Shown piece after piece: positions 51,700 through 59,597 of a stretch of DNA of 64,000 nt. Below the pieces are notes generated by a model. It was not told the origin of the DNA. It was given only the letters and a program-made list of their open reading frames with translations, and ran no database searches. Made by a program: the position numbers and the translations under genes. How positions within the stretch are numbered: position 1 is the first letter of the stretch; each line of letters starts with the position of its first letter. Origin of the DNA: Gemmatimonadota bacterium (GTDB lineage: Bacteria; Gemmatimonadota; Gemmatimonadetes; Gemmatimonadales; GWC2-71-9); assembly GCA_029863245.1 (NCBI GenBank), contig JAOTVV010000001.1, positions 124,001 through 188,000 of the forward strand, written 5' to 3'.

Positions 51700-52647
51700 C
51701 TAGGCGGTTCGTTCCCGGCCGTGCTGATGGCGCGCGTAGAACGCGACCAGCTTGTGCACCAGTTTGGCGGCAAGAAAGTCGGGAGCGACGATCCCGGGAA
51801 GGGGGGCCAGTTCCACGACGTCGCAGCCCACGACACGCTTTTCGCGGAACACGGCCTCGAGCAATTCGATCGTGGGATACCATTGCCCGCCTCCGGGCTC
51901 CGGTGTGCCGGTCGACGGCATGATCGCGGGGTCGAAGTAGTCCACGTCGAACGTGATGTAGACGTCGTCACCCAGTGCGGCAAGGACCCGATCGCTCCAG
52001 CCGGGCCGCGCCAACTCGTGCCCGAACACCACCGGGATGTCCCTGGCCCGCGTCAACGCCCGTTCCTCGGCGGTGAGCGCTCGGATGCCCACGGGCACGA
52101 GGCGAACTTGCTCATGCACCCGATGCATGACGCACGCATGGGAGTACGGTGTTCCCTCGTACTCCTCCCGCAGGTCGGTGTGGGCATCGAACTGCAGCAC
52201 CGACAGCGGCCGCCCGAGCCGGTCGGCGTGCGCGAGGATAGGGGGTCCCGAGACGGAATGCTCGCCGCCTAGAAGGATCACGAACTTGCCGTCGTCCAGC
52301 ACAGCGTCGTAGGCCGTACGCAGCTCCTGCAACGCCACCTCGGGGCCGGCGCCAGAGAGCAGCAACTCCGGCAACGTGTGCACGCCCACGCGGTACGGCT
52401 CGAAGTCCAACTCGTGATCGTACAGCTCGATGTACCGCGATGCGTGCAGCAGGGCCCCCGGGCCGAAGCGCGTTCCGCCCATGTAGGAGACCGTCGCTTC
52501 GTAGGGCACCGGCAGCACGACGACCGGCGACTCCGCGTAGGGGCATTGGCTCGGCGGGAGACCGAGGAACGACTCCGGTGGGGCCCACGCGAGCGACTCC
52601 AAGGGTGGGGGGAGCTTCTGACCCCCGCGGTCCCGGAACTCGTTCAC
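51700..52647 (-). CDS. speB: Agmatinase (ureohydrolase family)
   Basis: About 315 residues. A manganese enzyme that splits agmatine to putrescine and urea. The arginase-fold metal motifs are GGEHSVSGP, VLQFDAHTDLREEYEGTPYSHACVM and VYITFDVDYFDPAIMPSTGTPEPGG. The track start lies inside the decarboxylase gene. A GTG overlapping that gene's stop (GTGA, giving MNEFRDRGGQKL) is preferred. The coupled arginine decarboxylase supports agmatine rather than arginine or guanidinobutyrate as substrate. Confidence 0.92.
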   Translation of the reverse strand: MNEFRDRGGQKLPPPLESLAWAPPESFLGLPPSQCPYAESPVVVLPVPYEATVSYMGGTRFGPGALLHASRYIELYDHELDFEPYRVGVHTLPELLLSGAGPEVALQELRTAYDAVLDDGKFVILLGGEHSVSGPPILAHADRLGRPLSVLQFDAHTDLREEYEGTPYSHACVMHRVHEQVRLVPVGIRALTAEERALTRARDIPVVFGHELARPGWSDRVLAALGDDVYITFDVDYFDPAIMPSTGTPEPGGGQWYPTIELLEAVFREKRVVGCDVVELAPLPGIVAPDFLAAKLVHKLVAFYARHQHGRERTA

Positions 52648-53204
52648 CCGCAGAACACGACGGCGCTCACGGCGGTCACCCACCGCCCGTCATCCTGGGC
52701 CTCGGCGGAGCAGCTGATGTTCATCGAGTCCACGATCTCACCGGACACACGCCATTGTTCGCGGCGCTCGTCCCAGGCCTGGTCTGGGTCGAACGGCACG
52801 CCCAGCACCGTCGCGAGCATACTGGCCGCCAGATCTTCCGCGTAGTCACCGGCCGGCTGCTGGCGCTCCCCGAAGGCGTGATGCTCGGAGATGTATCCGT
52901 GGTGGGCTTCATCGGCGGGAATCGCGAGGCCAATGGCTGCCGTCGCCAGCCGAGACGGCTCGTTGGTCGAGGCCTCGGCGACGACAGAGAAGACGACCTG
53001 CCCGGGCTGGAGCAGCTTCACTCCCTTCTCGCGGGGCACCAGCTCGCAATGCGGCGGCCAGATGGAGCTGACACGAACGAGGTTGTACTGCGCAATGCCC
53101 GCCTCGCGAAGCGCGAGCTCGAAGCTCGTCAGCTTCTCCTTGTGGCGTCCGACCCCCTTGGTGAGAAACGCCTTGGAAGGGAGAAACGTGGAGGGATCAA
53201 TCAC
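52644..53204 (-). CDS. Pyruvoyl-dependent arginine decarboxylase
   Basis: About 186 residues. It converts arginine to agmatine using a pyruvoyl group made by self-cleavage before a serine. The cleavage region is AQYNLVRVSSIWPPHCELV, and the fold continues with PGQVVFSVVAEASTNEPSRLATAAIGLAIP and the EHHAFGE strand. The start chosen is a GTG giving MIDPSTFLPSKAFLTKG, 10 bases after the previous stop; the 52 upstream residues in the track are that neighbour's frame. Arginine to agmatine to putrescine is completed by the coupled agmatinase. Confidence 0.92.
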   Translation of the reverse strand: MIDPSTFLPSKAFLTKGVGRHKEKLTSFELALREAGIAQYNLVRVSSIWPPHCELVPREKGVKLLQPGQVVFSVVAEASTNEPSRLATAAIGLAIPADEAHHGYISEHHAFGERQQPAGDYAEDLAASMLATVLGVPFDPDQAWDERREQWRVSGEIVDSMNISCSAEAQDDGRWVTAVSAVVFCG

Positions 53205-53214
53205 GGTGTGCGCC

Positions 53215-53691
53215 TCACTGGGGAGTGGCGGTTGATGTCTCCGGGTCTGCGACCCGGTCGAGCCGCGGCGCGGTGTCTGTCGCTGTCTCGATCGCGGGCT
53301 GGAAGCCGTTGTCTCTGAACCATCGATCCGGGGGAACTTCGACAGGAGGATGTGGATCACCGGTGCGCTCCTGGACCCCAGCGATCACCTCGTGCACGAC
53401 AGCGGGGGGGCTGTCGCCGACCTCCTCGACCGTCACGCGTCCCTGGCCGCGCTCGCGGCCCCGCACCACCAGCAGATAGCTCGCGGTATACAGTCGCCGA
53501 CGGTCGTCGTCCGTGCGGCAGGCGACCACCGCGGTGCCCCACTCGCGCTCCTCGCGACGGATCGGCGCGAACAACCAGACTCGGTCGATGGCGCTAGCGG
53601 GCACGGCACCGGAGAGCGATTGAACCACTCGCGTCCACCCTGGCCCGACGCCAGGCGTGGCTACCGCGCGTGCATACGTCTCAGCGTTCAC
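53215..53691 (-). CDS. Unknown protein, 158 residues
   Basis: A soluble protein without signal or membrane segment. The central part looks like a mixed alpha/beta unit (RVWLFAPIRREEREWGTAVVACRTDDDRRRLYTASYLLVVRGRERGQGRVTVEEVG), with a Pro-rich tail that is likely disordered. It lies between priA and the decarboxylase on the same strand, 69 and 10 bases away. I do not recognise the family. The codon pattern is like the neighbours and the frame is open throughout, so I take it as real. Confidence 0.7.
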   Translation of the reverse strand: MNAETYARAVATPGVGPGWTRVVQSLSGAVPASAIDRVWLFAPIRREEREWGTAVVACRTDDDRRRLYTASYLLVVRGRERGQGRVTVEEVGDSPPAVVHEVIAGVQERTGDPHPPVEVPPDRWFRDNGFQPAIETATDTAPRLDRVADPETSTATPQ

Positions 53692-53760
53692 CTATCCCTC
53701 GGTGCGACAAAGCGCGTCCAAGATACCGGTGTGCACGACCGCTATCAAGACGCCTGGCCG

Positions 53761-56181
53761 TCATAGGAGCGAGACGGGATCACGATCGATCACGAGACGC
53801 ACGGTCTTCGGATGGGGGGCACGGCGCGACGCGTAGCGCACAACGCGCCCCAGGAGACGCCGACTGGGCGACCGCAGCAGGAGATGCCAGCGCCACCGAC
53901 GCTTGATCCGTGTCAACGGCGCGGGAGCTGGTCCGACGACCTCCGCCTCACCCGGCGCTCGCGTGGCGATGAGCCCCCGAAGCCACTCCCCGAGCGCCAC
54001 GGCCGCGTCGGCCACGGTGTCTTCGTGGAGACCGCTCACCACGAAACTCGCGAGTCCGACGTGCGGGGGATAGGCCGGCACCCGTCGCACCACCAACTCG
54101 CGCTCGGCAAACGCCTCGAAGTCGTGCGCTGACGCCGCCACCAGCGCGTAGTGCGTCGGCGTGTGGGTCTGCACCAGCACCTGCCCACCCCGAGGGCCCC
54201 GCCCAGCGCGACCCGCAACCTGCGCGACCAACTGGAAGGTGCGCTCTGCGGCGCGGAAGTCCGGCAGATGCAGCGCGGTGTCCCCGTCGACCACCCCGAC
54301 GAGGGTGACCCCGGGGAAGTCGAGCCCCTTGGCAATCATCTGCGTGCCGACGAGCAGATCGATCTCACGTCGCGCTACGGCATCCAGAATCCGCTGATGC
54401 GACCACTTCCCCGTCGTCGTGTCGGCATCCATCCGCGCCAGGCGCGCACTCGTGAAGCGTTCCCCCAACCAGCGCTCCAACGACTGCGTTCCGACGCCGC
54501 GCGATCGGTGCACCGCCCCCCCACACTCCGGACACGCGTCCGGCACGGTGCTGTGGTAGCCGCAGTAATGGCACCGCAGGCCCGCCGGTCCCGCGTGCAC
54601 CGTGAGCGAGATACTGCAGGCCGGACACGCCCAAACATGGCCGCACCCGCGGCATTGCAGGAAGTGCGCAAAGCCGCGCCGATTGAGCAGCAGCATCACT
54701 TGGCCACCGGCGTCCAACGCCCGCTGCACGGCGTCATCCAGCGCAACCGACCAGGGCACGGCACGCGCCTCCGCAATTCTCGGCTCCGACCGCATGTCCA
54801 CAAGGGACACGTGCGGCAGCGGCTGGTCCCCAACCCGCGAGGGCAGCGCCACCACCGGAATCCGGTCACGCTGCGCCCACGTCTCGAGCGACGGTGTGGC
54901 GCTCCCCAGCACGACTCGCGCCCCCTCCAGCCGACCACGCTCCAGGGCGACATCCCGAGCGTGATACCGTGGCTGCTCGCCCTGCTTGTAGCTCCCGTCG
55001 TGCTCCTCGTCCACCACGATCGCCGCGAGATCTCGCACCGGTGCGAATACGGCCGACCGAGCTCCGACGGCAACCCGCTTCGTACCGCCGGCTAGCCCCC
55101 ACCACGCGTCCACGCGTTCCCCCGCCGACAGGCCGCTGTGGAGCACCGCCACCGTGTCGCCGAACACACCCCGCACACGAGCAACGGTCTGGGGGGTGAG
55201 CGCGATCTCCGGCACCAGGACGATGACCCCTCTGCCCGCCTGTACGGCCTCACGGAGCGACTCGAGATACACGAGCGTCTTGCCGCTCCCCGTGACGCCG
55301 AACAGCGTGACCGCCGATCCCAGCGCCGCCGCACCAATGGCGTCGATCGCGCGACGTTGGTCGGGCGAAGGTTGGGCGGGCACCGTACCCGCCACGTCCC
55401 GGAACGGATCGCGCGGGTCGACACGCTCGGCAATGCGGGCGACTCCACGGTCGACGAGCCCGCGGACGACTGATGCTGAAAACCCCAGGCGGGTAGTGAG
55501 AAGGCGGACCGGAGTCTCTCCACCGGCGGCGTCGACCACTTCGTACGCCTCGCGCTGACGGGTCGCACGGCCGAACGCGCGCTCTCGCTCGAGCAGGGTG
55601 GGAAGGGCGGTGGTGAGCACCAGGATACGCTCGGTGCGCGCCCGAGGACCCAAATCGGGCGCTTCGGTTTCCAGAGCCACGGCTCCCGCCCGGGCCAATC
55701 GCTGCAGCACATCCCAGACCGGCCGACCGAGCTGGCGGGCCAGGGTCGTGGCCGCGATGCGCCCGCCCCGGCTCTCGAGGGCCTGCACGACGGTCCGGCT
55801 GGTCCCGCCCGCCGCGAGCCGAGGATCGAGAAGGCGCGCGGCCAGGCGCGAGCTTCCCCAGAGCGCCGCCGGGAGCATCGCGCGAAGGGTCAGGCCGATG
55901 GGACACGCATAGTACCGCGCCATCCAGTAGGCGAGCTCCAGCATGCTGCTGGGCACCACGGGGATCGCATCGGGTGCGAGGAGCACCATCTTGAGATCGT
56001 CGCCGGCGCCCTCGCCGGTCCAATCCACGTCGAGGACGACGCCAACGAGTTCGCGACCGCGTACGGGCACAACGACCCGAGACCCCCGGGTCACTCGATC
56101 ACCGAGTGCCGCCGGAACGGCGTAGCGGTAGGGTTGAAGGCTGGGAATGGGGAGCGCGACCGAACAGGTCGCGGCGGTCAC
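53761..56181 (-). CDS. priA: Primosomal protein N' (replication restart helicase PriA)
   Basis: About 806 residues. A 3'-5' helicase that reloads the replisome at stalled forks. The N-terminal DNA-binding part begins MTAATCSVALPIPSLQPYRYAVPAALGDRVTRGSRVVVPV. The helicase core has LFGVTGSGKTLVYLESL, VDEEHDGSYKQGEQPRYHARDVA and HFLQCRGCGHVWACPACSISLTVH, with the zinc cysteines completed by CHYCGYHS and CPECGG. The start is a GTG overlapping the methyltransferase stop (GTGA); the 55 residues before it are that gene out of frame. Confidence 0.95.
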   Translation of the reverse strand: MTAATCSVALPIPSLQPYRYAVPAALGDRVTRGSRVVVPVRGRELVGVVLDVDWTGEGAGDDLKMVLLAPDAIPVVPSSMLELAYWMARYYACPIGLTLRAMLPAALWGSSRLAARLLDPRLAAGGTSRTVVQALESRGGRIAATTLARQLGRPVWDVLQRLARAGAVALETEAPDLGPRARTERILVLTTALPTLLERERAFGRATRQREAYEVVDAAGGETPVRLLTTRLGFSASVVRGLVDRGVARIAERVDPRDPFRDVAGTVPAQPSPDQRRAIDAIGAAALGSAVTLFGVTGSGKTLVYLESLREAVQAGRGVIVLVPEIALTPQTVARVRGVFGDTVAVLHSGLSAGERVDAWWGLAGGTKRVAVGARSAVFAPVRDLAAIVVDEEHDGSYKQGEQPRYHARDVALERGRLEGARVVLGSATPSLETWAQRDRIPVVALPSRVGDQPLPHVSLVDMRSEPRIAEARAVPWSVALDDAVQRALDAGGQVMLLLNRRGFAHFLQCRGCGHVWACPACSISLTVHAGPAGLRCHYCGYHSTVPDACPECGGAVHRSRGVGTQSLERWLGERFTSARLARMDADTTTGKWSHQRILDAVARREIDLLVGTQMIAKGLDFPGVTLVGVVDGDTALHLPDFRAAERTFQLVAQVAGRAGRGPRGGQVLVQTHTPTHYALVAASAHDFEAFAERELVVRRVPAYPPHVGLASFVVSGLHEDTVADAAVALGEWLRGLIATRAPGEAEVVGPAPAPLTRIKRRWRWHLLLRSPSRRLLGRVVRYASRRAPHPKTVRLVIDRDPVSLL

Positions 56182-56918
56182 TCGTGCGGCCAACGGATCC
56201 CCTTGATGATCGACAGCCCTAGCACACGTCTCTGCGCCATGGCGCGTAGCGCCTTGAACTCCTGGCTCAGCACCGAGGTTACACCCGCCCACCGTGCTGC
56301 CCACCAGCCGCGCACGAGTGTTCCGAACCCTCCTTGAGCGATCCACTTGCCATCCTGCGCGGAATCCTCAACGGTGATCTCCACGACCCCCGCGAGCCGG
56401 AACGCGCTCTTCCACTCCATCAGGAGCTGCGGCACCAGCCCGAAGGACGCCAGCATGCTCGCGTCGTTCGGGTCGGGCGCCGACAGCCAACATGGAACCA
56501 GCGCCGCGACCGTGCTCATGGGACGAGCGACGCGCGCCGCCTCCTGCAGGACCTGCGCTCCGTCGACGCCGAGGAGGTGCAGCATGTCGGCGCAGGTCAC
56601 GTCGAACACTTCGGCCTCGTGCGGGAGATTGGTGGGCATGGCGGTCTGAAACGTGGAGTACCTGGAGAGACCCGTTTCGCGCGCTGCAGCTTCTGCCGCA
56701 TCGATGGCCTTGGGATCGGGATCGATCCCCTCGACGTGCGTCTCGAAGCGCTTGGTCCACCACAAGACCGGCCGTCCGGCACCGCAACCTATCCACAGGA
56801 CCTCCTGACCTGGTTCGGCGTCGATGAGACGGGCCAGGCGTCGGTGGATGGGTTCCGCCACCTCCGCCCACGGCTGGATGACCGCCGTGAATTGGGTGGG
56901 AGACAGCCTCACGGGCAT
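56178..56918 (-). CDS. SAM-dependent methyltransferase
   Basis: About 246 residues with a class I Rossmann methyltransferase core: motif I VLWIGCGAGRPVLWWTKRF, motif II HVEGIDPDPKAIDAAEAAA and motif IV FDVTCADMLHLLG. A ubiquinone/menaquinone-type or small-molecule target is possible; the substrate is unknown. The conserved part begins at the ATG of MPVRLSPTQFT. A GTG at 56993, overlapping the hydrolase stop, would add a Gly/Ser-rich leader of 25 residues and fits the local GTGA habit. Coupled to priA by a GTGA overlap. Confidence 0.82.
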   Translation of the reverse strand: MPVRLSPTQFTAVIQPWAEVAEPIHRRLARLIDAEPGQEVLWIGCGAGRPVLWWTKRFETHVEGIDPDPKAIDAAEAAARETGLSRYSTFQTAMPTNLPHEAEVFDVTCADMLHLLGVDGAQVLQEAARVARPMSTVAALVPCWLSAPDPNDASMLASFGLVPQLLMEWKSAFRLAGVVEITVEDSAQDGKWIAQGGFGTLVRGWWAARWAGVTSVLSQEFKALRAMAQRRVLGLSIIKGIRWPHE

Positions 56919-56989
56919 GACCGAACTTACCCCCCCGACCGCCGGCCCACTACCCGACAGGCGCCCGGAAGGATGCGGCGCAACATGCC

Positions 56990-57901
56990 TCACCACTCCT
57001 CTGTCAAGGCCCGAACGTGGGCCGCCGCCGCGTCCGCAATCCGGTCAGGCACGTACCCCCCTTCGAGCACCGACACGATCGGGACCGCGAACCGTCTCCA
57101 CCCACCGATCCAGGTGGCGAAGTCCGAAGGCTCCAACGTGAAACCGGCGAGCGGGTCACCGGCCATGGCGTCGAACCCTGCCGAGATGAGAAGGAGATCG
57201 GGCGCCCAGGCATCCGTGGCGCGCGTCACCGCTTCGTCCAGGTCCTCGACGTAGCGCTCTCGGGGGAGATCCGGAGGACGGGGCACGTTGAAGACGTTGC
57301 CAACCCCTCGCTCGTGGGCCAGGCCGGTTCCCGGATAGAGCGGCCACTGGTGGAGCGAGACGTATCGGATGCGGGACTCCCGTTCGACGAGCGCCTGGGT
57401 TCCGTTGCCGTGATGCACGTCCCAATCCACGATCAAGATGCGGTCGACACTCCGTTCCTCCAGCGCCGTCATGGCCGCAATCACAACGTTGTTGAGGAGA
57501 CAAAAACCCATCGCCGCCTCGGCGGTGGCGTGGTGTCCCGGTGGTCGGACGGGAACGAAGGCGTCCGTGCCCGTCTCCAGCGCCAGACCAACTGCCATGA
57601 TGGCCGCGCCGGCCGCGTGGAGCGCCGCGTCGAGGGAGTACTGGTTCGTAGACGTATCCGCATCGAGGCGCCCGCCTCCGCGCTCGGAAACGGCCTGGAG
57701 CCGATCGAGATGCGCCGCCGTATGCACGCGCAGCACGGCGCGCTCCGTGGCTGGCGCGGCCTCGTGCCAGATCAGGTGGTCCGGGGGGGGCCAAGTTCGG
57801 AGCCGCTCGAGGATAGATCGGGTTCGCGCGGGGGATTCCGGATGTCCGGGACCGGCGTCGTGGAGTTGAGACGAGGGATGCCAGACGATGTGAACCGACA
57901 T
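56990..57901 (-). CDS. Histone-deacetylase-fold hydrolase, copy 2
   Basis: 303 residues and the more typical class II HDAC-like member: VRPPGHHATAEAAMGFCLLNNVVIAA, ILIVDWDVHHGNGTQALVERESRIRYVSLHQWPLYPGTG, LISAGFDAMAGDPLAGF and LEGGYVPDRIADA. All zinc and catalytic residues are visible. Bacterial members deacylate proteins, acetoin-related compounds or acetylpolyamines. The same run encodes putrescine synthesis, so an acetylpolyamine substrate is a testable idea. The first copy at 8.2 kb is clearly different in sequence. Confidence 0.92.
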   Translation of the reverse strand: MSVHIVWHPSSQLHDAGPGHPESPARTRSILERLRTWPPPDHLIWHEAAPATERAVLRVHTAAHLDRLQAVSERGGGRLDADTSTNQYSLDAALHAAGAAIMAVGLALETGTDAFVPVRPPGHHATAEAAMGFCLLNNVVIAAMTALEERSVDRILIVDWDVHHGNGTQALVERESRIRYVSLHQWPLYPGTGLAHERGVGNVFNVPRPPDLPRERYVEDLDEAVTRATDAWAPDLLLISAGFDAMAGDPLAGFTLEPSDFATWIGGWRRFAVPIVSVLEGGYVPDRIADAAAAHVRALTEEW

Positions 57902-57943
57902 TGGGTAGACCGTCGGTGCGAAGAGCGGTTCAGTCGATGGTGG

Positions 57944-58213
57944 CTATCGTACCGGTTGCCGGCGGGTTGGCAACACGATGAGCGAGGCCCGATCGGCGAC
58001 ATTCAACGCGCCCAGGGTCTCGGACTCGTCGATCACCAGGGCGCCCCGATACTTGACCAGGTACAGGTCCGAGTCCAGGGTGCGGCCAGTGGCGAGGGTG
58101 AGCGCCGTGCGCTTCAGCCGCCGCATGGACCAGTCCGGTGCCGCGGTGACCTCGACAACGTCCCAGACATCGGGAACCGAGACCTTCACGCGGAGCGCGC
58201 TCGCCACGGTCAC
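57944..58213 (-). CDS. Small protein with ubiquitin-like (beta-grasp) pattern
   Basis: 89 residues. Two strands (LRVKVSVPDVWDVVEVTA) are followed by a helix after a spacer (WSMRRLKRTALTLATG). A strand (LYLVKYRGALVID), a turn DESETLGALNVADRA and a last strand SLIVLPTRRQPVR complete the unit. This order and the 'L..LNV.D.A.L.VLP' ending resemble YukD/EsaB and other ubiquitin-like folds. There is no C-terminal Gly-Gly, so conjugation is not implied. Starts with a GTG overlapping the previous stop (GTGA). The fold assignment is inference. Confidence 0.7.
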   Translation of the reverse strand: MTVASALRVKVSVPDVWDVVEVTAAPDWSMRRLKRTALTLATGRTLDSDLYLVKYRGALVIDESETLGALNVADRASLIVLPTRRQPVR

Positions 58214-58482
58214 CCGTCCACCTCATCACCCGCGGGTAGCGTGGAGAAGAACCGCCCGATCACCTGATCGAAGAACAGCGTGGATGCCCGGACGCGCGTG
58301 CCGGCCGAGCCTGGCTGCACCGCCAGCGTCAGCTCCTCCCCACCCTGTCCACGGAACGTCGCGAAGTGCGGACCTTCGAGCTCGACGAAGGCGGCATTGT
58401 GCGGCGCCCGCTCGGCGAAGAACGCTTTGGCGCGTCCGAGGACGTCGGCGGGTGGAAGCGATGTGATTGTCTCGTGGGTCAT
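58210..58482 (-). CDS. Small unknown protein paired with the beta-grasp protein
   Basis: 90 residues. An N-terminal helix (PPADVLGRAKAFFAERAPHN) is followed by beta-rich sequence (AAFVELEGPHFATFRGQGGEELTLAVQPGSAGTRVRASTLFFDQVIGRFFSTLPAG). No signal peptide or known catalytic motif. The GTGA overlap with the next gene suggests the two products are made in fixed ratio and may interact. Confidence 0.7.
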   Translation of the reverse strand: MTHETITSLPPADVLGRAKAFFAERAPHNAAFVELEGPHFATFRGQGGEELTLAVQPGSAGTRVRASTLFFDQVIGRFFSTLPAGDEVDG

Positions 58483-58538
58483 CCGGTGCCTGTCTCCTCG
58501 CAGACATGGCGTCTAGTGGCGGTGAAAGATAACGCCCC

Positions 58539-58898
58539 TCATGACGCCGGCCTACCGGGCGGCACCGGCCCGTCGGCGGCGGGGGTGACGGTAAGGAACG
58601 TCCGGAGCGCGGCCTCGAGTCGAGAGTTCGGCACCGCCACGGCGCCGGCCTCCCGAGCCGTTCGGAGGCTGTCCGCATCCACGTGTGATCCGAACGCCAA
58701 CACGCGCGTTCCCGCCTCGGTCAGGCGATGGATACGCTCTATCTGCTGGGGGCTCCCGAGCTCGACCACCGCGAACGACGCCGGGGTATCGCGGACCACG
58801 TGCCGGCCGAGCTGCTCTACCAGCGCCTCAATCCTGGCGCGGAAGAACAGGTCCCGCGCGAAGACCGCGACTGCCCCCTCAGTCCGCAAGATCGACAT
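58539..58898 (-). CDS. Receiver-like (CheY-fold) protein lacking phosphorylation residues
   Basis: 119 residues in alternating strand/helix order: VAVFARDLFFRARIEALVEQLG, FAVVELGSPQQIERIHRLTEAG, TRVLAFGSHVDADSLRTAREAGAVAVPNSRLEAALRTFL. This resembles a response-regulator receiver, including the 'A.EAGA.A.V..S' end. The acidic pair of strand 1 and the phospho-aspartate of strand 3 are missing (VVELGS), so it would be a pseudo-receiver. No output domain. It overlaps the end of the metallopeptidase gene by 20 bases, suggesting coupled translation. Confidence 0.65.
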   Translation of the reverse strand: MSILRTEGAVAVFARDLFFRARIEALVEQLGRHVVRDTPASFAVVELGSPQQIERIHRLTEAGTRVLAFGSHVDADSLRTAREAGAVAVPNSRLEAALRTFLTVTPAADGPVPPGRPAS

Positions 58899-59562
58899 CG
58901 GCGCGTACCTCGGTCGGCGGCCGGCCGGATCGAAAGAGATCCGTCAACCGCGGCTTCCTGCGAAGGACCACAACCACCTCCCCCTCCGGCGGATCCTGCA
59001 GACCGTCGAGTGCCAGAAACACAGGAAGCGTCGCTTGTGGGACGGTCACCGTGTACCGCCGCCCATGCCACGGCACGGCGATGCTCGCCGGCAGCGATGT
59101 CACCACGCGCTCGATGAACACGTCGTCGTCGACGCGAAAGACGCCGTCGGCAACCCGTTCGCCAACCTGAAAGAAGAGCGGATCGAACGGGTCGCCGCTG
59201 TGCCGCCGGAAATTCTGCTCCACAGCCCAGTCGAAGCCCTCGAGATCATCGGCATCGGCCTGCCACTCGAGGTGATGCCGCACTTCGTGCAGCAGGGTTT
59301 CCCGAGCCTCCGCTCCCCAGTCGAATCCCGCGTCCAGCTGCGCCAGCGCCGCGAAAGAGCCGTGATACAACACGACCCGCGACACGATTTCCCCGGAGGT
59401 CGAATGGATCGGCACGCACTCCCCGAGCGTGTACACATCCGCGTGGACGGGATGCGGCACCGCGCGCCGACTCACATCGATGGCGGCGATCCCGGCCACG
59501 TACTCTGCGGGGATCTCCGCCGCGAGGCGGTCAACCAGGTGACGGAACGCGTCGAGCTCCAC
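58879..59562 (-). CDS. Zincin-like metallopeptidase
   Basis: About 227 residues. The zinc-site helix is ETLLHEVRHHLEWQADADDLEGFDWAVEQNF (HExxH), preceded by a strand pair (VSRVVLYHGSFAALAQ), which is the layout of minimal bacterial zincins. The rest is beta-rich (RYTVTVPQATLPVFLALDGL, GEVVVVLRRKPRLTDLF). No signal peptide, so it is probably cytoplasmic. The start is uncertain: a GTG giving MELDAFRHLVDRL is used, 35 bases after the transporter stop; the rest of the long track ORF is antisense-frame noise over the transporter. Confidence 0.8.
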   Translation of the reverse strand: MELDAFRHLVDRLAAEIPAEYVAGIAAIDVSRRAVPHPVHADVYTLGECVPIHSTSGEIVSRVVLYHGSFAALAQLDAGFDWGAEARETLLHEVRHHLEWQADADDLEGFDWAVEQNFRRHSGDPFDPLFFQVGERVADGVFRVDDDVFIERVVTSLPASIAVPWHGRRYTVTVPQATLPVFLALDGLQDPPEGEVVVVLRRKPRLTDLFRSGRPPTEVRADVDLAD

Positions 59563-59597
59563 TGTGCATGCCGGGCACCCGAGGTGCCCGAGGCCGA

